From: Butyrivibrio sp.
GTDB taxonomy: Bacteria > Bacillota_A > Clostridia > Lachnospirales > Lachnospiraceae
DNA length: 8,136 bases
Direction of reading: 5' to 3'
Assembly (NCBI RefSeq): GCF_024699075.1
Contig: NZ_JAILQF010000315.1
Coordinates: forward strand, 1-8,136
Shown here: in pieces, positions 1-6,377 of the stretch
How the letters are laid out: the number at the start of each line of letters is the position of its first letter
Position numbering within the stretch: the stretch's first letter is position 1
Made by a program: the position numbers and the translations under genes
The notes under the pieces: model-generated
What the model saw: the letters and a program-made list of their open reading frames with translations, nothing else
What the model was told of the DNA's origin: nothing
The model's database searches: none

Positions 1-216
1 CTCACGCCATTCCCAGGGATCAACCTTAGGATCGCCGCACCACCAGTATTCAGGAACTGTACGCTCCTCAAGAGAAAAGCCCGGGATATCATTCTTGAAA
101 AGTGGTACAAATCCTATATCATTTATATAGTTTATAGCTTCTTCTGGCGTATGAATGCATTCAGGGTCATCCCACTCGACGCCGTACATGATCCATGTTC
201 CGCTCTCATTTCCCAT
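1..216 (-). CDS. AlkZ-related-like protein, N-terminal part (cut by window edge)
   Basis: This is the first 72 codons of a gene that continues beyond the left edge. The start is the ATG at 214-216, the first ATG after an in-frame TAG at 238-240, with a GGGGA ribosome-binding-like stretch a few bases upstream. The peptide begins MGNESGTWIMYGVEWDDPEC, continues with a likely helix (PEEAINYINDIGFVPLFKN, residues 24-42), and ends in a Trp-rich stretch, PEYWWCGDPKVDPWEWRE. The GF-PLFKN and WEWRE pattern recalls Firmicute proteins annotated as AlkZ-related (relatives of winged-helix DNA glycosylases). That assignment is from memory of the family, not a search, and the missing C-terminal part would hold any diagnostic motif. 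It lies beyond the probable terminator of the maltodextrin operon, so it is likely a separate unit. I saw no clear promoter in the AT-rich gap in front of it. Confidence 0.6.
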   Translation of the reverse strand, partial: MGNESGTWIMYGVEWDDPECIHTPEEAINYINDIGFVPLFKNDIPGFSLEERTVPEYWWCGDPKVDPWEWRE

Positions 217-302
217 ATATTTTCCCCATCTAATTTTCTATAAATATTAAGAACTACTCATTATTTGTTATTCTATTATGTATTAATTTTTTAGCTTTGT
301 GT

Positions 303-333
303 ACAAAATAAGCCGCAGCACTATGGCTGCAGC
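303..333 (-). terminator. Probable Rho-independent terminator of the maltodextrin operon
   Basis: On the minus strand GCTGCAGC (333-326) can pair with GCTGCGGC (319-312) across a 6-base loop, giving an 8-bp GC-rich stem with one G-U pair. It is followed by TTATTTTGT. It starts about 28 bases after the LacI-family stop codon, in the right orientation to end leftward transcription. On the plus strand the wobble becomes a C-A mismatch, which favours minus-strand use. No folding energy was calculated. Confidence 0.65.
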
Positions 334-361
334 CCTGTTATGAAATACATGTTATATTCTT

Positions 362-1369
362 TTATTTTGTAGATTCTCTTTTGATAACCTGTGGGTAAGT
401 AATATAGCTTTGTATATGCAGGTTAGGTTTATTGATTTTCTGAACTATCATACTTCCGGCTTCCTGTCCCATATCATATACATCAATATTTACGACAGTA
501 AGCTTTGGACTAAGTATCTTCGAAAAAGGATAATCATCAAAAGTAATAATGCCTATATCTTCAGGAATTTTTATTTTTTTGTCATTAAGAGCTTTAACGC
601 ATCCGTAAGCAAGATAGTTATTGGCACATATTATTGCTTCAGGTATATTCCTGCTTTTTAAGATCTGTAATGTCATTTCATAGCCATCTTCTACCCCTGA
701 ATTTCCATACTGAAGATAACCTGGCGGAAGAAGAACATCGTGTTCTTTAAGAACAGACTTAACGCCTTCTAATCTATGCATGGAAATTTTGTCCTCATCA
801 GTTCCTCCAATAAAAGCAATTGTCTGATATCCTACTGTTAGAAGATGCTTGGCTGCTATCTGACCTGCATGCCTATTATCAGCATCTATCCAGCAAAAAT
901 TATTGTCAAAGCTCGGAACCCCAATAACAAGATGAGGTATAGCCATAGCAGATACAAGTTCACTTAATTCCGGGGTTATGACAGATGCATGAATCACAAA
1001 TCCATCAACATATTTAGTATCAAATGCATTTTTAACATATTCACAGACATCGTTTTTCTTAAGTGCCTTTACAAGAAAACCATATCCTTTTTGCGTTAGC
1101 ATAGCTTCCATTCCGCACATCATTTCAAACATGTGAGGATTACTAAAGCCAGCACCTTTTTCTATATCAGTTACAAAAGCAATAGTATGATTAGACTGAC
1201 TTACAAAATTTCTAGCTCTTTGATTAGGATGATAGCCAAGTTCTTCCATCACACTATTGACTCTGTCAGCAGTTTCTTTTGATATCGAATATGATCCATG
1301 CATTACTTTTGAAACAGTTGCAATTGATGTATTAGCCTTCTTTGCAACATCCTTTATTGTGACACTCAT
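362..1369 (-). CDS. LacI-family transcriptional regulator, probable maltodextrin regulator
   Basis: A sugar-responsive DNA-binding protein of about 335 residues, the usual length for the family. Numbering is from the ATG at 1369. The N-terminal helix-turn-helix is residues 3-23 (TIKDVAKKANTSIATVSKVM), followed by a hinge helix around 49-58 and a periplasmic-binding-protein-like sensor domain. Sensor-domain landmarks are GYQTIAFIGG (180-189), R199-LEG, and FDDYPFS (277-283) followed by P-LTVV. A second ATG two codons upstream (1375) is possible. The chosen start sits about 9-10 bases from GAGG (1380-1383) and matches the family's usual N-terminus, whereas 1375 leaves only about 4 bases. An oddity is that the hinge residue that is normally Leu is Phe55. 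It is the last gene of the cluster, 57 bases after the GH13 gene, and may also be transcribed from its own promoter at 1401-1430. The best target for it is the operator at 7737-7752; that pairing and the sugar ligand are inferred from gene neighbourhood. Confidence 0.9.
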   Translation of the reverse strand: MSVTIKDVAKKANTSIATVSKVMHGSYSISKETADRVNSVMEELGYHPNQRARNFVSQSNHTIAFVTDIEKGAGFSNPHMFEMMCGMEAMLTQKGYGFLVKALKKNDVCEYVKNAFDTKYVDGFVIHASVITPELSELVSAMAIPHLVIGVPSFDNNFCWIDADNRHAGQIAAKHLLTVGYQTIAFIGGTDEDKISMHRLEGVKSVLKEHDVLLPPGYLQYGNSGVEDGYEMTLQILKSRNIPEAIICANNYLAYGCVKALNDKKIKIPEDIGIITFDDYPFSKILSPKLTVVNIDVYDMGQEAGSMIVQKINKPNLHIQSYITYPQVIKRESTK

Positions 1370-1400
1370 ATACATCTTTCCTCATATGCTACATTTTGAA

Positions 1401-1430
1401 TCTATAATTCCAAGTGAATCACTTCATCAA
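1401..1430 (-). promoter_or_regulatory. Candidate internal promoter for the LacI-family gene, with a palindrome in its spacer
   Basis: On the minus strand TTGATG (1430-1425, overlapping the GH13 stop codon) is followed after 18 bases by TATAGA (1406-1401). The spacer is occupied almost entirely by a perfect 13-base palindrome, AAGTGATTCACTT (1412-1424). Transcription from it would start about 20-25 bases before the LacI start codon. The palindrome does not resemble the CG-centred operator upstream of the operon, so a different protein, or nothing at all, may bind it. This is sequence inspection only. Confidence 0.35.
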
Positions 1431-3169
1431 AGCCCCGTTCTCTTTATTATTGCACATCCCTTTGGTTTTAATATATTATTTTCTAATCCTTCTGAAAAGA
1501 TTATAGATGCATCTGGCGAACCCTTTTTCAGCTCTGCATCAATAGTCTTATCATCATCAGACATATTCATTAAAACAATAATTTCAATATCTTTAGTATA
1601 ACGGATAAAATCGATCATATAATCATTTTTATCAGCTTTAATTACTTTAAACTCACCTGAACGCAAGGCCTCTTCTGCATTTCGAAGGGCTATGACCTTT
1701 TTATAAAACTGTTCAAGCTCGGCCTCTTCCTTTTCCCATGGCATCGGATTCCTATAGTCTTTCTCTAAAATTCCAGAGATTCCCTTTTCATCTCCATAGA
1801 ACACCGACGGCATTCCAGGGAATGTCATCAGAAAAAGAACTGCAAGCTTGTACCTGCCTAAATCACCATCGCACAGCGACAGGAATCTGCTAACGTCGTG
1901 AGAATCAAGGAGATTAAGCTGGGACATTACAGTCTTCTTTCTATATCTCGTGTACATATCTGTGATTCTATCAGCAAACTCCCTTGCATCAATAGAACGT
2001 TCACCAAAAAAGCGTCTTGAATGCTTCCTGAAATCATAGTTCATAGCTCCGTCAAATATAGTGCCATCAAGCCAATGATTTGCTGTTTCCCATACTTCTC
2101 CTATAAGAATCGCATCCGGGTTTTCTTCTTTTACAGCTGTATTAAATGCTCTCCAAAAGCCATCATTAACTTCACTTGCAACATCTAGTCTCCACCCATC
2201 AATTCCGAACTCTCTGACCCAGTATTTTCCCACATTTACAAAATATTCCATGGTATCTTTGTTAGCAAGGTTGAGTTTAGGCATCATCCTCTCATAGCCA
2301 AAACAGTCGTAGGTCGGATAGTCTTCAAAATTATCAGGCCTTACTACAGGAAATTTAAGCCCGTAAAACCAGTCTTTGTATTTTGACTTTTCTCCATTTC
2401 TGACTACATCTTCGAAAGCGAAAAACTTCCATCCACAATGATTGAAAACGCCGTCTATTACTACACGTATACCGTTCTTATGGTAAGTATCCACAAGCTT
2501 CTTGAAATCCTCATTGGTGCCAAAACAAGGATCGATGTTGTAGTAGTCAAGAAGATCGTACTTATGGTACTCTCCTGCCGCAAATATCGGATTGATATAT
2601 ATGGAGTTGACACCAAGGTTCTTGATATAATCAACGTTTTCGGTTATTCCTTTGATGGTTCCGCCAAGTTTTCCCGATACTGTATTGCCTTTCCATTCCT
2701 TGGTCGTAGATTCGCCACTTATACTGCAGCGTCCTGTAGCAAAACTATCCGGAAAAATATTATAAAATATTGCATCCTTAGCCCAAGCAGGGGGATTCAC
2801 TATGTCAGCCCTATGGTTAAATGGAAGCTGGAAATACTCTGACCTGTCGTCAACAGGCGATTTACAAAAGCAGTCGCCGTAGTAATAAGTATTCTCATCC
2901 CCGCTTTCAAGATAGAAATAATAGCAAAGCCTCTTGTAAGGATTATCCAGCGTCACTTCAAAAATGTCATAAAGGCTTGTGGTATGCGCCACGTGCATAA
3001 CAGCCTTTGTAAAAATAACTGGTGTCTGCCTGCAGGATCTGTCTCCGTAATACAGTGTACAAGCCGTGATATCACCTCTTTTGGCACGAAGTCTTATTGT
3101 TATATGATTTTCATCCTCCCCATAAGCATAGTGCGACATGGGGATATGAAGAATTGAGCTTTTTTCCAT
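1427..3169 (-). CDS. Cytoplasmic GH13 neopullulanase / cyclomaltodextrinase-type alpha-glucan hydrolase
   Basis: A 580-residue alpha-amylase-superfamily enzyme expected to hydrolyse imported maltooligosaccharides, cyclodextrins or branched alpha-glucans. There is no signal peptide, so it should act in the cytoplasm. Residues 1 to about 120 form a beta-rich N-terminal domain in the place of CBM34 of neopullulanases. The catalytic barrel begins near PAWAKDAIFYNIFPDSFA (127-144). The GH13 regions are intact: YHKYDLLDY (201-209); region I DGVFNH (239-244); MPKLN (296-300), the fifth region typical of the neopullulanase/oligo-1,6-glucosidase branch; region II GWRLDV with nucleophile D329; region III GEVWE with acid/base E358; region IV LLDSHD with D425. 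A C-terminal beta domain ends the protein. Length, domain order and MPKLN favour neopullulanase/cyclomaltodextrinase/maltogenic amylase over a plain alpha-amylase, but the exact specificity cannot be read. Its ATG overlaps the malG stop by one base (TAATG), with AGGAGG about 12 bases upstream inside malG, so translation is probably coupled. Confidence 0.93.
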   Translation of the reverse strand: MEKSSILHIPMSHYAYGEDENHITIRLRAKRGDITACTLYYGDRSCRQTPVIFTKAVMHVAHTTSLYDIFEVTLDNPYKRLCYYFYLESGDENTYYYGDCFCKSPVDDRSEYFQLPFNHRADIVNPPAWAKDAIFYNIFPDSFATGRCSISGESTTKEWKGNTVSGKLGGTIKGITENVDYIKNLGVNSIYINPIFAAGEYHKYDLLDYYNIDPCFGTNEDFKKLVDTYHKNGIRVVIDGVFNHCGWKFFAFEDVVRNGEKSKYKDWFYGLKFPVVRPDNFEDYPTYDCFGYERMMPKLNLANKDTMEYFVNVGKYWVREFGIDGWRLDVASEVNDGFWRAFNTAVKEENPDAILIGEVWETANHWLDGTIFDGAMNYDFRKHSRRFFGERSIDAREFADRITDMYTRYRKKTVMSQLNLLDSHDVSRFLSLCDGDLGRYKLAVLFLMTFPGMPSVFYGDEKGISGILEKDYRNPMPWEKEEAELEQFYKKVIALRNAEEALRSGEFKVIKADKNDYMIDFIRYTKDIEIIVLMNMSDDDKTIDAELKKGSPDASIIFSEGLENNILKPKGCAIIKRTGL

Positions 3170-4011
3170 TATCCTTTTACTCCTCCTGATGTAAGTCCTG
3201 TTGTCATGTTCTTCTGAAGAGCAAAGAACACTATTAGTATTGGGAGTGATACTACAATTGATGCTGCTGAAAAAATCGGCCAGTTACCACTCATCTCGCT
3301 AGCTTGCAAAGAATACAGTCCTGCTGCCAATGTATATGTATTTGAACCTGTCATAAAGTTAACAGCAAATATATACTCATTCCATACGTATATCAAAACC
3401 ATCATAGCTGTTACAGCAATTGTAGGTCTTGCAAGCGGCATAACTATCTTAACTACTATTTTAAATGGGCTTGCACCATCTATCATGGCTGCTTCTTCAA
3501 TTTCTTTAGGTATAGTGTCGAAATATCCCTTCATATTCCATAGAGCAAATACTGCTTCTGTTCCTGTATACACTATGATAAGACCTATTCTGGTATTAAT
3601 AAGTCCCATAGGACTCAGTATTTTATAAAGTGCTGTCATAGACAAAAGTGAAGGAAATGCATACAAAAGAATTATTGTCTTTAATATAAGATTTCTTCCT
3701 ACAAATCTTTGCCTTGAGAACACATACGCTGCAGGTATTCCAGTCCCAAGTGCTATGACAAGGGTAGATATAGCTAATATAAGACTATTAGAAAGCCAAA
3801 GCATTATAGGCTCATCTACAAATACTGCTCTATAGTTATCTAAAGTAAAAGCTTTCGGAATAAAAGAAAAGTTTGAACTAAGAAGACTATTATTTGAATT
3901 TAGGGATACTGACAGTGCATATAATATTGGGATCAAAGAAAGAAAACACAGTACTACAAATAGTATATTCAGGAAAAAGAGTTTTACGCTTTCTTTAACT
4001 TTTTTGGTCAT
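3169..4011 (-). CDS. malG: Maltodextrin ABC transporter permease, MalG-like
   Basis: A 280-residue inner-membrane permease subunit of a carbohydrate ABC importer (CUT1/MalG type). About six hydrophobic segments are visible, near residues 11-35, 73-97, 106-130, 141-160, 198-220 and 247-267. The cytoplasmic EAA loop that contacts the ATPase is EEAAMIDGASPFKIVVKIV followed by MPLARP (172-196), with the conserved Gly at 179. YVWNEYIFAVNFM (208-220) and the C-terminal KNMTTGLTSGGVKG (267-280) are typical of MalG and place it among maltose/maltodextrin permeases rather than general sugar permeases. The start ATG overlaps the malF stop in an ATGA, with AAGGAG eight bases upstream, which indicates translational coupling. 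The partners are the upstream malF-like permease and MalE-like protein. The symbol is by similarity; transport of maltooligosaccharides is inferred from the family and the neighbours. Confidence 0.93.
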   Translation of the reverse strand: MTKKVKESVKLFFLNILFVVLCFLSLIPILYALSVSLNSNNSLLSSNFSFIPKAFTLDNYRAVFVDEPIMLWLSNSLILAISTLVIALGTGIPAAYVFSRQRFVGRNLILKTIILLYAFPSLLSMTALYKILSPMGLINTRIGLIIVYTGTEAVFALWNMKGYFDTIPKEIEEAAMIDGASPFKIVVKIVMPLARPTIAVTAMMVLIYVWNEYIFAVNFMTGSNTYTLAAGLYSLQASEMSGNWPIFSAASIVVSLPILIVFFALQKNMTTGLTSGGVKG

Positions 4012-5063
4012 GAGTTTTTCTCCTTTTTTCCCATATTATTGGTAATAAGAGTTGATGCGATAAGCATTATAAATATAAGCATGGATACAGCTGAGCTATA
4101 ACCATAATTGTTAGTAACAAAAGCCTTCTCATAGGCATAGGTCATAATGGTGTGAATATCAGCGCCCGTTTTAGCTCCGACCTGTTGTGTCAAAAGATAA
4201 ACAACATCAAACTGTTTAAATGTAGTGAACATAGTGATCACAACTGATGGACCTATTATAGGTTTGATCATAGGTATTGTTATATATACAGTTCTTTGCA
4301 GCCATCCAGCACCATCAAGAACCGCGCTTTCATAAAAGCTTTTGTCAATACTTTGGAACGCACCATCCATAATTGTCATCATGAACGGAAGAGCCAGCCA
4401 AAGATTTACTATTGTACAGCAAATAAAAGCTGAAACATTTGAAGATAACCATCTTACAGGTTCCATCCCCAGTTTTGTCAACCACTGATTCAAAAGTCCA
4501 AACTGAGAATTATATATACCTGTCTTCCACAAGAGAATAGATACATATCCAGGCATTGCCCAAGGAAAGATAAGAAGTGTCTTGTACACATTTCTGAGTT
4601 TAAGGCCTTTAACATTCAGCAAAGAAGCAAGAATAAAAGCTATCACAAGCTGTAAAATCATACTTACCAGTGTCCATATCAGCGTCATTAATAGAGCTGA
4701 TATGAAGCCATTATCAAAGACAAGTAATGCATCTGCATAATTCTTAAGTCCAACAAAAGTATAGTTTGTCCAATGGTAGACATTCATATTAGTCAAAGAT
4801 ATATATCCTGTATAGATTATAGGGAATATGACTATCAGAATTATCAACACCAGAGACGGGGCAGACCAAAGATACGCTTTCAATGTTTGCATTCTGGTTT
4901 TCAAGGTAAGATTACTAATATTATTATTTTTATGCCTTTGATATATATCAGTCATTTTACTTCCCGCTTCTTTTTGATCAAAACCATTAGTTTTTGCAGA
5001 TTTTGAATCTTTAGATATATACTGAGATTCTTTTAGATTCTCGTTTTTAATATAGGTTTCCAA
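4008..5063 (-). CDS. malF: Maltodextrin ABC transporter permease, MalF-like, TTG start
   Basis: A 351-residue membrane subunit pairing with the MalG-like protein. Membrane segments lie near residues 66-88, 121-150, 158-180, 211-232, 268-290 and 321-342. The EAA loop is ESAVLDGAGWLQRTVYITIP (245-264), followed by MIKP. It lacks the long periplasmic P2 loop of E. coli MalF, as is usual for Gram-positive homologues. The start needs attention. The longest supported frame begins at TTG 5061-5063, with GGAGG at 5075-5079 eleven bases away. No in-frame ATG lies between the upstream in-frame stop and that point. The first internal ATG (residue 37, near 4953-4955) has only a weak GGGAAG upstream. The first 60 or so residues are polar and low in complexity (K, N, S, D rich) and could be a cytoplasmic tail or partly untranslated. 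The gene follows malE by 40 bases and overlaps malG by 4. Confidence 0.9.
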   Translation of the reverse strand: METYIKNENLKESQYISKDSKSAKTNGFDQKEAGSKMTDIYQRHKNNNISNLTLKTRMQTLKAYLWSAPSLVLIILIVIFPIIYTGYISLTNMNVYHWTNYTFVGLKNYADALLVFDNGFISALLMTLIWTLVSMILQLVIAFILASLLNVKGLKLRNVYKTLLIFPWAMPGYVSILLWKTGIYNSQFGLLNQWLTKLGMEPVRWLSSNVSAFICCTIVNLWLALPFMMTIMDGAFQSIDKSFYESAVLDGAGWLQRTVYITIPMIKPIIGPSVVITMFTTFKQFDVVYLLTQQVGAKTGADIHTIMTYAYEKAFVTNNYGYSSAVSMLIFIMLIASTLITNNMGKKEKNS

Positions 5064-5079
5064 ATCTATATAAGCCTCC
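5061..5079 (-). promoter_or_regulatory. Ribosome binding site that decides the TTG start of malF
   Basis: GGAGG at 5075-5079 is the only strong Shine-Dalgarno match in the gap between malE and malF. The only acceptable start codon within reach in the malF frame is the TTG at 5061-5063, with an 11-base spacer that is longer than normal. ATA, five bases away, would be at ideal distance but is not a usual start. Expression of malF may therefore be lower than that of malE, which has a well-spaced ATG. That last point is inference. Confidence 0.5.
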
Positions 5080-5103
5080 GAATCACTATCATTAGTGTAG
5101 TCA

Positions 5104-6315
5104 TCACTTCATGCTGGATATTAACTGTTCTGCCTCTTCCTGAGCTTTAGAAGTACTTTCTGCTATATCTTTATTACTCAGATTTACATCAGTAAGTAAG
5201 TTACCCATAACTGACCACATGACATCCATTTCAGGAATATTTGGCATTGGAACAGCATTCTGAGCTGTTTCTTTCATCATCATTACTACTTCATCCGACT
5301 TAATCTTTGGATCGTCATAACATGATTGTCTTGCAGGTGCACAGCCGCTTGCATTTGCAAGTCCAATTTCAACTTCAGGATCCATAAGTACATTTAATAC
5401 TTTTGTAACTGAATCTTTTTTGTTTTCAGCTGCAAATTTAAGAACCTGCACGCCCTGAACTCCCATATATGGCATAATAGGTTTACCAGTCTCATCTATC
5501 ACCGGCATTGGTGCTACTCCAACATCCATTCCACTTTCACGTACAGTCGGGATAAGCCAAGGACCGGCTATTGTAGAATGTGCCATTCCTTCACTAAAGA
5601 GAGTGTTGACTGTTGCATACTCTGTTTCTCCAGGCATAAGCTCTACAAATTTTTTGTGGTAATTTAAGGCATCAACTACTTCTTCAGAATCAAGCGATGG
5701 TTCTCCATCAGAACTTAATATTTCTGCTCCAAAACCTGATAACCATCCTGCGGCATAATAAGGTGTACTATGCTGTTCAACAAAGCCATAATGACCTCCT
5801 GCTGTATTTTCTTCCATATACTTATAGAGCTCTTCTGTTGTTGCAGGTACTTCTGAATCATCCATATATCTTTTGTTATATACAAACAGTAATGTTTCAT
5901 AGTAAATAGGAAGTTGATAAATACAATCCTTATAGGTAGCCGCTGTTAGTGTTGTATCTATATAATCGTTTAACTGCTCTTCCGGTATTATATCTGTAAT
6001 TTCAGCAAGTATTCCCATTTCTGCATATATGCCGATCTTATCATGAGCAAAGATATACATGTCGGGAGCAGAATTAGGGTCATTTCCAACCATTTTTAAT
6101 GACTCTGTAAGATCAGTTTTCTTTTCAAGGACTACATGAATATCAGGTTCAAGCTGTGATAACTTATCCTGTAGAACTTCTACTACAGCATCTTCCTTAT
6201 CATGCCAGATGACTATAGTCTTATCATCCACTTGAGTTTTAGTGTTTCCACAACCCGTTAGCATCCCTACTGTTGTAGCTATTGTCATTAGAATTGAAAA
6301 TAACCTCTTTTTCAT
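5104..6315 (-). CDS. malE: Maltodextrin-binding lipoprotein of the ABC importer, MalE-like
   Basis: A 403-residue extracellular substrate-binding protein. A lipoprotein signal is clear: MKKR, a hydrophobic stretch, and lipobox LTGC with C22 as the lipidated residue, so the protein is tethered to the outer face of the membrane. MalE-family landmarks appear in order: TIVIWHDKED (33-42), DMYIFAHDKIGIYAEMGILA (85-104), QLPIYYETLLFVYNK (134-148), the STIAGPWLIP segment (247-256), and MPNIPEMDVMW (357-367). These fit a maltose/maltodextrin binder better than other CUT1 binders. Translation starts at ATG 6315 with GGAGG five bases before the start spacer GAGCA. It lies 62 bases after the CBM protein and 40 before malF. 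Separate reading frames and gaps here, compared with the overlaps downstream, allow the binding protein to be made at a different level from the permeases. Confidence 0.93.
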   Translation of the reverse strand: MKKRLFSILMTIATTVGMLTGCGNTKTQVDDKTIVIWHDKEDAVVEVLQDKLSQLEPDIHVVLEKKTDLTESLKMVGNDPNSAPDMYIFAHDKIGIYAEMGILAEITDIIPEEQLNDYIDTTLTAATYKDCIYQLPIYYETLLFVYNKRYMDDSEVPATTEELYKYMEENTAGGHYGFVEQHSTPYYAAGWLSGFGAEILSSDGEPSLDSEEVVDALNYHKKFVELMPGETEYATVNTLFSEGMAHSTIAGPWLIPTVRESGMDVGVAPMPVIDETGKPIMPYMGVQGVQVLKFAAENKKDSVTKVLNVLMDPEVEIGLANASGCAPARQSCYDDPKIKSDEVVMMMKETAQNAVPMPNIPEMDVMWSVMGNLLTDVNLSNKDIAESTSKAQEEAEQLISSMK

Positions 6316-6377
6316 TGCTCCCTCCGATGTTATATCTTTTTTGATTAAATGTTTTTATCTCTATATATCCATATTTA

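Noticed and set aside
2626..2645. aacgtttt core inside the GH13 coding region, considered as a downstream operator or cre site
   Set aside because: The flanks are not symmetric and do not fit either the operator at 7737-7752 or the cre consensus; it encodes conserved protein sequence.
5084..5097. Small inverted repeat cactatcattagtg between malE and malF, considered as a differential-expression hairpin
   Set aside because: Only 5 weak base pairs with a 4-base loop and no U tract; too weak to call a terminator or stabiliser.
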